From Schaedlerella sp. (GTDB taxonomy: Bacteria; Bacillota; Clostridia; Lachnospirales; Lachnospiraceae): a DNA stretch of 15,596 nucleotides. Location: positions 1 to 15,596 of the forward strand of contig JAHHTO010000042.1 in NCBI GenBank assembly GCA_020024595.1, read 5' to 3'. Below, in pieces: positions 8,475 to 14,760 of the stretch. Numbering within the stretch: position 1 is the stretch's first letter; each line of letters begins with the position of its first letter. A program made the translations under genes and the position numbers. The notes under the pieces were generated by a model, which worked only from the letters and a program-made list of their open reading frames with translations, had not been told where the DNA came from and did not search any database.

Positions 8475-8734
8475 ATATTCGCGGTACCACCCTAATTCCC
8501 AAAGTAAATATATGGACACTTAAGTATTGCGTAACATGCAATAAAACGATGTTCTCTACTCTATCACTTAAAATAACATTTAAAGAACACAGCTAACGTG
8601 GGAAATTCGATTGTCATCTGAACTAAAGAGAACTTACAGCCGGCGATTCTCTCTCTCTGCTAGGAAATAACACTCTACTGTGCACGGTCATTGCTTTTTC
8701 TATTTTACTTTCGACACTTCTGTCTCAAATGTTC
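8441..8734 (-). ncRNA. T-box riboswitch leader of pheST
   Basis: The transcript from about 8734 carries the conserved T-box sequence AGGGTGGTACCGCG (8493-8480), whose UGGN bulge pairs with the free CCA end of uncharged tRNA and builds an antiterminator. It is followed directly by an intrinsic terminator (8441-8474). Upstream is a Stem I-type region with an AGAGAG box followed by GCCGGCTG and GTAAG (around 8660-8625). A plausible specifier codon UUC (Phe) is at 8604-8602, within GAATTTCCCACG. The downstream gene being pheS agrees with a Phe specifier, but I did not fold Stem I, so the exact codon is inference. Starvation for charged tRNA-Phe is expected to raise expression of pheST and probably queA. 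It accounts for most of the 413-base gap between pheS and yihY. Confidence 0.95.
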
Positions 8735-8740
8735 TTCTTC

Positions 8741-8768
8741 ATTTTATCACACAGTTAATGAATGTCAA
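8741..8768 (-). promoter_or_regulatory. Promoter of the T-box/pheST operon
   Basis: Consensus -35 TTGACA (8768-8763), 16-bp spacer, -10 TAAAAT (8746-8741) with an extended TGA immediately before it. Predicted start of transcription is near 8734. It begins only about 3 bp from the end of the yihY gene. Confidence 0.8.
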
Positions 8769-8771
8769 GAT

Positions 8772-9611
8772 TTATTTTCTAAAATAATACTTGTCCAATA
8801 ACGCGTTTATTTCACCACCAAGCAAGATTACATACATGCACATATAAAGCCAGAGCATAATCAGAATTAATGTTGTCATACTTCCATACATGCTGGAAAA
8901 CCCTGTAAATATATTCAGATAAACAGAAAACAAAAAGGAAATCAATTGCCAAGCGCAAGCTGTAAATACAGCCCCGGGGAGCTGCCGTCTGCATGTTGTC
9001 CGCTGGCGGTTAAGTCGATTTGGCAGAAATCGATATACTACATCCCAGAAAGCCGTCAGTACAAAAAAAGTTACCACGGTACGGATCCGTATGATAAAAT
9101 CCATCACATGGCGGAACAAAGGAATATATTCATTGACCATCACACTGATGCTATTGCCAAATACCGACAACAGCAGTGACAGCATAATTGCCAGAATAAA
9201 TATAACTGTGTATAATGTCGCCCGAAACCGCAGATATAAATAATTACGAGTCTCTTCATTTTCATAGATGCAATTCAGCCCCGAAGTCACCGAAAGAACC
9301 CCTTTCCCTGCGGACCATAACACTACAAGTATTGAAACAGAAATCATGGAACTTGACTGTGCATATGCCTGCGCAACCAGCGAACGTACCAGTGCATCTA
9401 CAGAAGTTGGAAACACCTGCATCAATGCATTTTGTACATCCAGCATCGTGACCGGTGTATACTGTACCATTGCCATAAGAATCAGCAAAATCGGAATCAG
9501 TGACAGCACAAAAAAATATGCTGCCTGTGCCGCATACGCTCCTGTGTGATGTGAACCGATTATTGCCATCACTCGATCTATTTTTTGCTGTAACTGCTTT
9601 CCCTTTTTCAT
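8772..9611 (-). CDS. YihY/BrkB family membrane protein
   Basis: This is a 279-residue multi-pass inner-membrane protein of the YihY/virulence factor BrkB family (formerly mis-called ribonuclease BN); the biochemical role is not settled. Family signatures run along its length: AAQAAYFFVLSLIPILLI (27-44), WSAGKGVLSVTSGLNCIY (99-116), YRFLPNRL (193-200), PGAVFTACAWQLISFLF (212-228) and YGSMTTLILIMLWLYM (242-257) then LLGGEINA (263-270). About six membrane spans are apparent. The frame is open upstream to 9914, but the true start is the ATG at 9611: GGAGAG lies 5 nt before it, family similarity starts there, and the extra 101 codons cover a promoter, a terminator and the 6S RNA gene. Confidence 0.93.
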   Translation of the reverse strand: MKKGKQLQQKIDRVMAIIGSHHTGAYAAQAAYFFVLSLIPILLILMAMVQYTPVTMLDVQNALMQVFPTSVDALVRSLVAQAYAQSSSMISVSILVVLWSAGKGVLSVTSGLNCIYENEETRNYLYLRFRATLYTVIFILAIMLSLLLSVFGNSISVMVNEYIPLFRHVMDFIIRIRTVVTFFVLTAFWDVVYRFLPNRLNRQRTTCRRQLPGAVFTACAWQLISFLFSVYLNIFTGFSSMYGSMTTLILIMLWLYMCMYVILLGGEINALLDKYYFRK

Positions 9612-9666
9612 TACTTCTCTCCATACAACGAACTGTTCTTTCTCTATTCTGTATACATTTTCAACT

Positions 9667-9695
9667 ATAATACCATACTGTATACCATCCTTCAA
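9667..9695 (-). promoter_or_regulatory. Candidate promoter of yihY/brkB
   Basis: Minus-strand -35 TTGAAG (9695-9690), 17-bp spacer, -10 TATTAT (9672-9667), giving a leader of about 50 nt. It lies just past the 6S terminator, consistent with separate transcription. Confidence 0.6.
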
Positions 9696-9705
9696 GCTTT
9701 GAAAA

Positions 9706-9738
9706 TGTAAAAGGCAACTGCATAAGCAGCTGCCCTTT
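9706..9738 (-). terminator. Intrinsic terminator of the 6S RNA gene
   Basis: Minus-strand stem GGCAGCTGC / GCAGTTGCC (9734-9713) with a TTAT loop, preceded by AAAA and followed by TTTTACATTTT. The stem is strong. The complementary strand also ends in CTTTTCTTT, so it could act both ways. Confidence 0.88.
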
Positions 9739-9741
9739 TCT

Positions 9742-9929
9742 TTCGTGTGGCCCAAAATGCCGTTCCCTGTATTTTGACTCCTAGCTGTTGCTAGGTGGGT
9801 AACCGCATCTGCTTTTCTGCCTTCCGCTGCATAAATGGCGGCCTGACATATTACAGAGATATAAGAATCCCGTTTAAAGAAATGTAGGTTCAAAATGACA
9901 GGGGGATCGAACATCCCAGGTTATTTCTT
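9742..9929 (-). ncRNA. ssrS: 6S RNA (SsrS)
   Basis: 6S RNA binds sigma70-type RNA polymerase by mimicking an open promoter and dampens transcription in slow growth. The minus-strand transcript shows the expected long, bulged hairpin. The 5' arm CCTGGGATGTTCG (9920-9908) resembles the CTGAGATGTTCG start of E. coli 6S RNA and pairs, with several G-U pairs, with GGCATTTTGGG near the 3' end (9761-9751). The next helix is CCCTGT / ACAGGG (9903-9898 with 9770-9765). The 3' side of the central bubble carries the small hairpin CCTAGC-AACA-GCTAGG (9795-9780), as in Firmicute 6S RNAs. A near-consensus promoter precedes it and a strong terminator follows; length is about 190 nt. The identification is by pattern; I ran no covariance model. 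Confidence 0.88.
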
Positions 9930-9935
9930 GTTAGT

Positions 9936-9964
9936 ATTATAACTCATTATATTTCATTTTACAA
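9936..9964 (-). promoter_or_regulatory. Promoter of the 6S RNA gene
   Basis: -35 TTGTAA (9964-9959), 17-bp spacer, perfect -10 TATAAT (9941-9936). Predicted start near 9929, immediately before the 6S 5' arm. Confidence 0.8.
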
Positions 9965-10037
9965 CCATAATCCACTAGAAAATCAATCCATCTTCCTCTC
10001 ATACTCCATAGATTACGCATACTTTTTGTCCTTGTCA

Positions 10038-10919
10038 TCATAGCATATGTTTATGCAAAGTGAATCCACGCCCTTTCACCTCGCTGACCTGGCTGATGAC
10101 CATAAAAGCTTTTGCGTCAATTTCCATAATCAATTGATTCAACTTTGGGAGCTCACGGTTGGATACTACAGTCATAACAAGAAAACTTTGATTGTGAAGA
10201 TATCCAGACTCTGTACGATAGAGTGTTGTACCTCTGTCCAGCTTCTGATGAATCATGGAGTTGATCTCCTCATATTTTTCACTGATGATCTTAACCTGCA
10301 TCTGACTTTTTCCAGACAAAAGGACCTTGTCCACAAGCACCGTATAAATCATCACAAGCAAAATACCATACAGACTTTTTTCCGTATTTTGGAAAGACAT
10401 CTGTCCAACCAAAATCATGAAATCAAACACATACAGCCCCACCGATACCGGGAGTCCAGCTTTTTTATTAAATATCAATGGTGGAATATCCATACCACCG
10501 GTAGATGCCCCTGATTTAATCACAATTCCGACTCCTACACCAATTGACACTGCCGCAAAAATGGTACAGAGCATCGGGTCATCTGTCAAAGACTGCATCC
10601 ATTCTATTTTCTGGAGCAGCCCCAGGATTATTGGAAAATAAAATGTACTGATAAGCGAAGTTAAAGCAAATGATTTGCCAAGAATTACAATCGCCAGAAG
10701 AAACATGATCGTATTAAATACTGCCGCAAACAATTCAATAGGTATCCCCAAAAAATGATTCACAATCAACCCAAGTCCTGTTGTGCCACCAGTCACCAAT
10801 CCCGTAGGTAACACGAATGCCACAATGCCCGCACAATATATTGTATTTCCCAGTAGCACAAAAAAAATCTTTTTCAAATTAAATACACTTTTTATTTCTT
10901 TTTTTAATTCCGCAGTCAT
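10038..10919 (-). CDS. YitT family membrane protein (DUF161 + DUF2179)
   Basis: This 293-residue membrane protein belongs to the YitT family, widespread in Firmicutes and without an established transport substrate. Five or six membrane spans are evident (about 17-37, 64-81, 86-106, 118-135, 158-175, 183-200), with glycine-rich family motifs GGTTGLG (44-50) and GASTGGMD (137-144). The C-terminal DUF2179 domain (about 207-289) is cytosolic and ends in the typical EVKGRGFTLHK. An in-frame ATG four codons upstream (10931) is possible, but GGGGA lies 6 nt before the ATG at 10919, so I prefer that. It is divergent from the EFR1 gene. I see no convincing terminator between it and the 6S promoter. 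Confidence 0.92.
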   Translation of the reverse strand: MTAELKKEIKSVFNLKKIFFVLLGNTIYCAGIVAFVLPTGLVTGGTTGLGLIVNHFLGIPIELFAAVFNTIMFLLAIVILGKSFALTSLISTFYFPIILGLLQKIEWMQSLTDDPMLCTIFAAVSIGVGVGIVIKSGASTGGMDIPPLIFNKKAGLPVSVGLYVFDFMILVGQMSFQNTEKSLYGILLVMIYTVLVDKVLLSGKSQMQVKIISEKYEEINSMIHQKLDRGTTLYRTESGYLHNQSFLVMTVVSNRELPKLNQLIMEIDAKAFMVISQVSEVKGRGFTLHKHML

Positions 10920-11034
10920 ATGATTCCCCATCCATTTTCTTCTGTATCTTCTTTGATTCTACCGCAATGTCATTGTATAGTTTTCAACAGCACAAATGCA
11001 TCACATTAAATCAATAAATTTTCCCTAAAATGCA

Positions 11035-11064
11035 AGAAAAACAGGTTTTCTGACCTGTTTTTCT
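11035..11064 (-). terminator. Terminator-like hairpin in the yitT leader
   Basis: Perfect 12-bp arms AGAAAAACAGGT / ACCTGTTTTTCT with a 6-nt loop (11047-11052). Read on the minus strand, the stem ends in CCTGTTTTTC, a good U-run. It lies about 10 nt after the predicted yitT transcription start and about 115 nt before the start codon, so it would act inside the leader. It is nearly symmetrical and could work on either strand. Confidence 0.6.
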
Positions 11065-11076
11065 CTCACTGAAATT

Positions 11077-11104
11077 AGTATATCATTTTTTTCAAAAAGC
11101 ACAA
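11077..11104 (-). promoter_or_regulatory. Candidate promoter of yitT
   Basis: -35 TTGTGC (11104-11099), 16-bp spacer, -10 TATACT (11082-11077) with extended TGA before it. Predicted start near 11070, leader about 150 nt. No better match was seen closer to the gene. Confidence 0.5.
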
Positions 11105-11136
11105 GTATTTCCGATAAAATATCGTGCATTTTCTGA

Positions 11137-11164
11137 TTGAATATGATATAGTTACACTTATACT
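11137..11164 (+). promoter_or_regulatory. Promoter of the EFR1-type gene
   Basis: Plus-strand -35 TTGAAT (11137-11142), 16-bp spacer, -10 TATACT (11159-11164). Start predicted near 11171, leader about 49 nt ending in AAAGGAGT before the ATG. Confidence 0.65.
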
Positions 11165-11165
11165 C

Positions 11166-11188
11166 TGTCGCACCCTCAAGGTTCGACA
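11166..11188 (+). repeat. Imperfect dyad at the EFR1 transcription start
   Basis: TGTCG-c-ACC and GGT-t-CGACA arms around a CTCAA centre, 8 of 9 positions paired. It directly abuts the -10 box and spans the predicted +1, a place where a repressor would block initiation. It could equally form a hairpin at the 5' end of the mRNA. Confidence 0.5.
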
Positions 11189-11219
11189 TTTCTATTTTTA
11201 ACCAAAGGAGTCCTGTTTT

Positions 11220-12002
11220 ATGAAAATCAATGAACTAAGTCTGGTCTACTTCAGCCCTACCGGGACAACGAGAAAAGTCATGATGGAAACAGCAAGAAGC
11301 ATTCATCTGAAATCTATTTCCTATGATCTCACAATTCACAAAGAGAAAAAACCATCTCTTCAATTTAAACACAACGACTTTGTGCTCTTTGGAATTCCAG
11401 TATACGGCGGCCGTGTACCGAAGACATTTTTAGAGTATTTTGAAACATTAAAAGGTGATAATACCCCAGCCGCACTGATTGCTACATATGGGTGCCGTGA
11501 ATATGAAGATGCACTTCTGGAATTAAAAAACGAAGTGGAACTCCGCGGATTTAAAGTCATCGGTGCCGGTGCATTTCCCGTTCAGCACTCCATCATCCGA
11601 CAGATTGGCTTAAGCCGTCCGAACAAAGAAGATATGAAAATCATTGCAGATTTCGGCATTCAACTCAATCGTAAGCTTCACCAGACAGAGAATTTTGATG
11701 CAGTTAGCATTCAGGTGCCTGGTAATTCACCATATAAAAAATATGGTTCTGTTCCTCTTGTTCCCAAGGTAGATCTCAGTCTTTGTACTGAGTGTAAGGT
11801 CTGCGCAAAGACCTGTCCCACCGATGCGATTTCTATGGACAATCCGAAAAAAACGGATAAAAAGAAATGTATCTCCTGCATGAAATGTGTTTACTCTTGC
11901 AAGCAAAAAGCTCGCTATGTCAGCAAAATGAAATTAAATATTGCTCAGAAAAAGCTTTTAAAAATCTGCAAAAATAATAAAGAAGCAGAAATATTTATAT
12001 AA
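11220..12002 (+). CDS. EFR1-type flavodoxin/ferredoxin fusion protein
   Basis: This 260-residue cytoplasmic electron-transfer protein has an N-terminal flavodoxin-like domain (about 1-165) with the FMN phosphate loop SPTGTTRK (12-19) and YGG (62-64). A C-terminal bacterial ferredoxin domain follows, binding two 4Fe-4S clusters: Cys189, 192, 195 and 199 (CTECKVCAKTCP) and Cys217, 220, 223 and 227 (CISCMKCVYSCK). This layout matches EFR1-family ferredoxins, frequent and multi-copy in clostridia; physiological partners are not known. The second cluster motif lacks the proline usually after the fourth cysteine, a minor variation. AAAGGAGT is at good spacing from the ATG. It is the only plus-strand gene here, with its own promoter and dyad, suggesting separate regulation, perhaps by redox state (inference). 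Confidence 0.9.
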   Translation: MKINELSLVYFSPTGTTRKVMMETARSIHLKSISYDLTIHKEKKPSLQFKHNDFVLFGIPVYGGRVPKTFLEYFETLKGDNTPAALIATYGCREYEDALLELKNEVELRGFKVIGAGAFPVQHSIIRQIGLSRPNKEDMKIIADFGIQLNRKLHQTENFDAVSIQVPGNSPYKKYGSVPLVPKVDLSLCTECKVCAKTCPTDAISMDNPKKTDKKKCISCMKCVYSCKQKARYVSKMKLNIAQKKLLKICKNNKEAEIFI

Positions 12003-12054
12003 ATCTTTTATTTCTTCCTTATTACTGGACATGTGAATTTTCATACTTTTACAT

Positions 12055-12084
12055 AAAAAAAGGATGCGCAAAATGCGTGTGTCC
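12055..12084 (-). terminator. Second, weaker minus-strand terminator after the DUF3784 gene
   Basis: Minus-strand GGA...CGCA-TTT-TGCG...TCC, with an internal loop (CACA against CA), followed by seven U residues (12061-12055). The stem is weak but the U-run is ideal. It could be a backup behind the 12115-12150 hairpin. The rest of 12003-12114 holds nothing I recognise. Confidence 0.45.
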
Positions 12085-12114
12085 CGTAAGGATGTTTTGG
12101 AAATATCGAGAAGT

Positions 12115-12150
12115 AAAATGGAGTGTATCAGTTTTGATACACTCCATTTT
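12115..12150. terminator. Bidirectional terminator between convergent genes
   Basis: Perfect 16-bp arms AAAATGGAGTGTATCA / TGATACACTCCATTTT with a GTTT loop. A-run before and T-run after on both strands, as expected between the convergent EFR1 (plus) and DUF3784 (minus) genes. Confidence 0.88.
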
Positions 12151-12185
12151 CTTTATAAACTGTTAGATTTATTAGAATTTATCGA

Positions 12186-12527
12186 TCAGTTTTCCTGTTT
12201 CAAATATTTCTCAAATGCTTTGTGCACGTCAAAATGTACCTGTTTAAAAAACAAAATGAGAAAAATCATATATGCAGGAATGGCAGCATATTGGGTTAGG
12301 AAAAAGGAAAAAAGCGCACCTATGAACAGGACTACTGCCCATGTGAAACATTGATTTCGCATATCACGTGCAATATAAGCTTTGTCGTACAAGTTCTGTT
12401 CCTGTTTTGATAAAGAGTTGAATCCAGAAACAAATTTGGCTGACCTGTCCTTAAATATGGTGAATACAATACCTATCACTGCAAGCGGAATAGCCACACA
12501 TATACATGCCCAAAATCCAATATTCAT
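12186..12527 (-). CDS. Small DUF3784-type membrane protein
   Basis: This 113-residue protein has three predicted membrane spans (about 3-24, 61-78, 82-95). Between spans 1 and 2 lies a soluble stretch, AKFVSGFNSLSKQEQNLYDK (30-49), that matches the pattern of DUF3784 proteins of Firmicutes (a GF/GYN residue block, then an EQ/EK...YD block). Function is unknown for the family. The frame is open to an ATG nine codons upstream (12554), but GAGAGG precedes the ATG at 12527 with 8-nt spacing, and residues from there fit a membrane-protein start. It is separated from pckA by about 240 bp holding a MerR-like promoter, so it is probably a single-gene unit. Confidence 0.75.
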   Translation of the reverse strand: MNIGFWACICVAIPLAVIGIVFTIFKDRSAKFVSGFNSLSKQEQNLYDKAYIARDMRNQCFTWAVVLFIGALFSFFLTQYAAIPAYMIFLILFFKQVHFDVHKAFEKYLKQEN

Positions 12528-12647
12528 AAAATGTACCTCTCTAAAAGTTCTCATGCTTTGCTCGATTTATTTTGATAGGTCTGACTGTCTATAAAGGCAA
12601 ATTCTCCACTCCGTCTTTATTTGACTTTGCATCGTCTTTACGAGCAT

Positions 12648-12683
12648 ACTGTTTATACTCCATACGGAGTATAAACAGTGCAA
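12648..12683 (-). promoter_or_regulatory. MerR-like operator-promoter of the DUF3784 gene
   Basis: Minus-strand -35 TTGCAC (12683-12678) and -10 TATAAA (12657-12652) are 20 bp apart. The gap is filled by a perfect dyad whose 14-bp arms ACTGTTTATACTCC / GGAGTATAAACAGT (12648-12661, 12666-12679) surround an ATAC centre. An over-long 19-20-bp spacer with the dyad between the two boxes is the established layout of MerR-family-activated promoters. No merR gene is in the window, so the regulator is inference. The dyad has no U-run, so it is a poor terminator for pckA. Confidence 0.55.
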
Positions 12684-12687
12684 TCGT

Positions 12688-12741
12688 TAGGAACAAGTTC
12701 CTATAACCTTTTGGAAAAATATTTCCTTATGGGGTATACCC
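12688..12741. repeat. Cluster of three small palindromes downstream of pckA
   Basis: TAGGAAC-AA-GTTCCTA (12688-12703), GGAAA-AATA-TTTCC (12713-12726) and GGGTATACCC (12732-12741) follow one another between the pckA stop and the MerR-like promoter. None has a proper U-run. They may shape the pckA mRNA 3' end or be binding sites; no function can be assigned. Confidence 0.45.
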
Positions 12742-12770
12742 AAATGCACATCCATTTTTGTCTTTTCTTC

Positions 12771-14375
12771 TTATAACTGTGGTCCTGCAGAAACAAGTGC
12801 CTTACCTGCTTCATTGCTCTCATATTTTGCGAAGTTCTTAATGAATCTTCCAGCCAAATCTTTTGCCTTAGCTTCCCACTCAGCAGCATCTGCATAAGTG
12901 TCACGTGGGTCAAGAATATTGGTATCTACTCCCGGAAGTTCTGTCGGTACTTCAATATTGAAGTATGGAATCTTCTTTGTTGGAGCCTTCATAATATCTC
13001 CGCTCAGGATTGCATCAATGATACCACGTGTATCTTTGATAGAAATACGTTTACCTGTTCCGTTCCATCCTGTATTTACCAGATATGCCTTTGCACCATT
13101 TGCTTCCATTCTCTTAACAAGCTCTTCTGCATATTTTGTAGGATGCAATTCCAAGAATGCCTGTCCAAAGCAAGCAGAGAATGTCGGTGTAGGTTCTGTA
13201 ATTCCACGCTCTGTACCTGCAAGCTTAGCTGTAAATCCAGACAGGAAGTAGTACTCTGTCTGTTCTGGTGTCAATACAGATACCGGAGGAAGCACTCCGA
13301 ATGCATCTGCAGACAGGAAAATTACATTCTTAGCTGCCGGAGCTGCAGATATCGGACGTACAATTTTCTCAATATGATCAATTGGGTAAGATACACGTGT
13401 GTTCTCTGTCACACTCTTATCATCAAAATCAATTTTTCCATTCTCGTCTAAAGTTACGTTCTCAAGAAGAGCATTTCTCTTAATTGCATTGTAGATATCC
13501 GGCTCAGACTCTTTATCCAGATTGATAACCTTAGCGTAGCATCCACCTTCAAAATTGAATACACCGTTATCATCCCAACCATGTTCGTCATCACCAATCA
13601 GAAGACGCTTCGGATCTGTAGACAGAGTTGTCTTACCTGTTCCTGAAAGTCCAAAGAAGATTGCTGTGTTCTCTCCATTCATATCTGTATTAGCAGAGCA
13701 GTGCATGGAAGCAATACCCTTCAATGGCAGATAATAGTTCATCATGGAGAACATACCTTTCTTCATTTCTCCGCCATACCATGTATTCAAGATAACCTGC
13801 TCACGGCTTGTAATATTGAACACAACTGCTGTCTCAGAATTCAGTCCCAGCTCTTTGTAATTCTCAACTTTTGCCTTAGAAGCATTATAAACTACAAAAT
13901 CAGGTTCGAAGTTCTCAAGTTCTTTTTCTGTAGGCTGAATAAACATATTCTTAACGAAATGTGCCTGCCATGCAACTTCCACGATAAAACGGATTGCCAT
14001 ACGTGTATCTGCATTCGCTCCACAGAATGCATCCACTACGAACAGTTTTTTATTTGAAAGTTCTTTCAGCGCAATCGCTTTACATGTATCCCATGCTTCC
14101 TGTGATGCCGGATGGTTATCATTCTTATATTCATCAGAAGTCCACCATACAGTATCTTTTGAATTCTCATCCATAACGATGAACTTATCTTTCGGGGAAC
14201 GTCCAGTATAGATGCCAGTCATTACGTTAACAGCACCGAGTTCACTTTCCTGTCCTTTTTCAAAACCTTCCAGTTCCGGTTTTGTCTCTTCTTCAAATAA
14301 CATCTCATAAGAAGGGTTGTAAACAATCTCTGTAGTTCCAGTGATACCATACTTACTTAAATCGATTTTTGCCAT
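12771..14375 (-). CDS. pckA: Phosphoenolpyruvate carboxykinase (ATP)
   Basis: PckA interconverts oxaloacetate + ATP with PEP + CO2 + ADP in the cytoplasm. In fermenting gut anaerobes it may run towards oxaloacetate as well as in gluconeogenesis (family knowledge, not visible here). Length, 534 residues, is normal. Visible active-site elements include RSPKDKF with Arg59, Lys206 and His225 near the metal site, the P-loop GLSGTGKT (242-249), the kinase-2 motif LIGDDEHGWD (259-268, with Asp262), and NTRVSYPI carrying the conserved Arg. Start is the ATG at 14375, where family similarity begins; AGAGG lies a longish 11 nt before it. It has its own consensus promoter and a structured leader of about 134 nt. 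Confidence 0.98.
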   Translation of the reverse strand: MAKIDLSKYGITGTTEIVYNPSYEMLFEEETKPELEGFEKGQESELGAVNVMTGIYTGRSPKDKFIVMDENSKDTVWWTSDEYKNDNHPASQEAWDTCKAIALKELSNKKLFVVDAFCGANADTRMAIRFIVEVAWQAHFVKNMFIQPTEKELENFEPDFVVYNASKAKVENYKELGLNSETAVVFNITSREQVILNTWYGGEMKKGMFSMMNYYLPLKGIASMHCSANTDMNGENTAIFFGLSGTGKTTLSTDPKRLLIGDDEHGWDDNGVFNFEGGCYAKVINLDKESEPDIYNAIKRNALLENVTLDENGKIDFDDKSVTENTRVSYPIDHIEKIVRPISAAPAAKNVIFLSADAFGVLPPVSVLTPEQTEYYFLSGFTAKLAGTERGITEPTPTFSACFGQAFLELHPTKYAEELVKRMEANGAKAYLVNTGWNGTGKRISIKDTRGIIDAILSGDIMKAPTKKIPYFNIEVPTELPGVDTNILDPRDTYADAAEWEAKAKDLAGRFIKNFAKYESNEAGKALVSAGPQL

Positions 14376-14415
14376 CTTACTTTTAACCTCTTTCCTTAAT
14401 AATAGTAATCGGAAT

Positions 14416-14491
14416 AACCGTCTTTATATTACGGTTTCCTTCTAATGAAGTTGCATTTTGTAACAGTTTATCCGTTAAGCTGAACTATTAC
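14416..14491 (-). promoter_or_regulatory. Structured 5' leader of pckA (two hairpins)
   Basis: Two possible RNA hairpins lie between the predicted start (about 14510) and the ribosome binding site. The first is GTAATAGTT / AACTGTTAC with a 14-nt loop (14491-14460; one G-U pair). The second is AACCGT / ACGGTT with a 9-nt loop (14436-14416). No U-run follows either, so transcription attenuation is unlikely. They could affect mRNA stability or translation. They resemble no riboswitch I know. Confidence 0.4.
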
Positions 14492-14516
14492 GAACTTTTC
14501 CAACTTTCTCTATTTT

Positions 14517-14544
14517 ATTATACATACTTCATTCATAAAGTCAA
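14517..14544 (-). promoter_or_regulatory. Promoter of pckA
   Basis: -35 TTGACT (14544-14539), 16-bp spacer, perfect -10 TATAAT (14522-14517). It is the strongest match in the 385-base gap between pckA and the next gene upstream. I saw no clear catabolite-responsive (cre) site. Confidence 0.8.
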
Positions 14545-14621
14545 CCTTTTTCTTGAAAGATATTCATTCTTCTAATTCATTTATTTCCTTGTAATTCATG
14601 AAAATTGTGTGAAATATATAT

Positions 14622-14657
14622 GAAAATGAAGGATTCATTTTTGATTCCTTCATTTTC
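14622..14657 (-). terminator. Terminator of the thrC-membrane protein unit
   Basis: Perfect 12-bp arms GAAAATGAAGGA / TCCTTCATTTTC with a 12-nt loop. The minus-strand stem ends in CATTTTCATAT. It separates the upstream genes from the pckA promoter. The stretch 14658-14760 between it and the membrane protein stop holds nothing recognisable. Confidence 0.7.
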
Positions 14658-14760
14658 CCTTCATGTTTTATATATTTTCATTCGATTTTCAGAGATTTTC
14701 GACAGATTTTTGCAACTCTCTTGTTAAATATTTCACCATTCTAAAATATTCATCATAATA

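Noticed and set aside
9262..9624. 120-codon minus-strand open frame
   Set aside because: Overlaps yihY in another frame; Cys/Gly/Thr-rich and without family features.
9612..9914. N-terminal extension of yihY/brkB
   Set aside because: Covers a promoter, a terminator and the 6S RNA; residues have no family similarity and the downstream ATG has a good ribosome binding site.
12115..12150. Perfect 16-bp inverted repeat as a transposon end or MITE
   Set aside because: Location between convergent genes with A- and T-runs on both sides fits an ordinary bidirectional terminator; no target duplication or partner copy is visible.
12064..12354. 96-codon plus-strand open frame
   Set aside because: Passes through the bidirectional terminator and runs antisense to the DUF3784 gene; no credible ribosome binding site or protein pattern.
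12701..12913. 70-codon minus-strand open frame at the end of pckA
   Set aside because: Overlaps the pckA C-terminus out of frame and runs into the palindrome cluster; no ribosome binding site seen.
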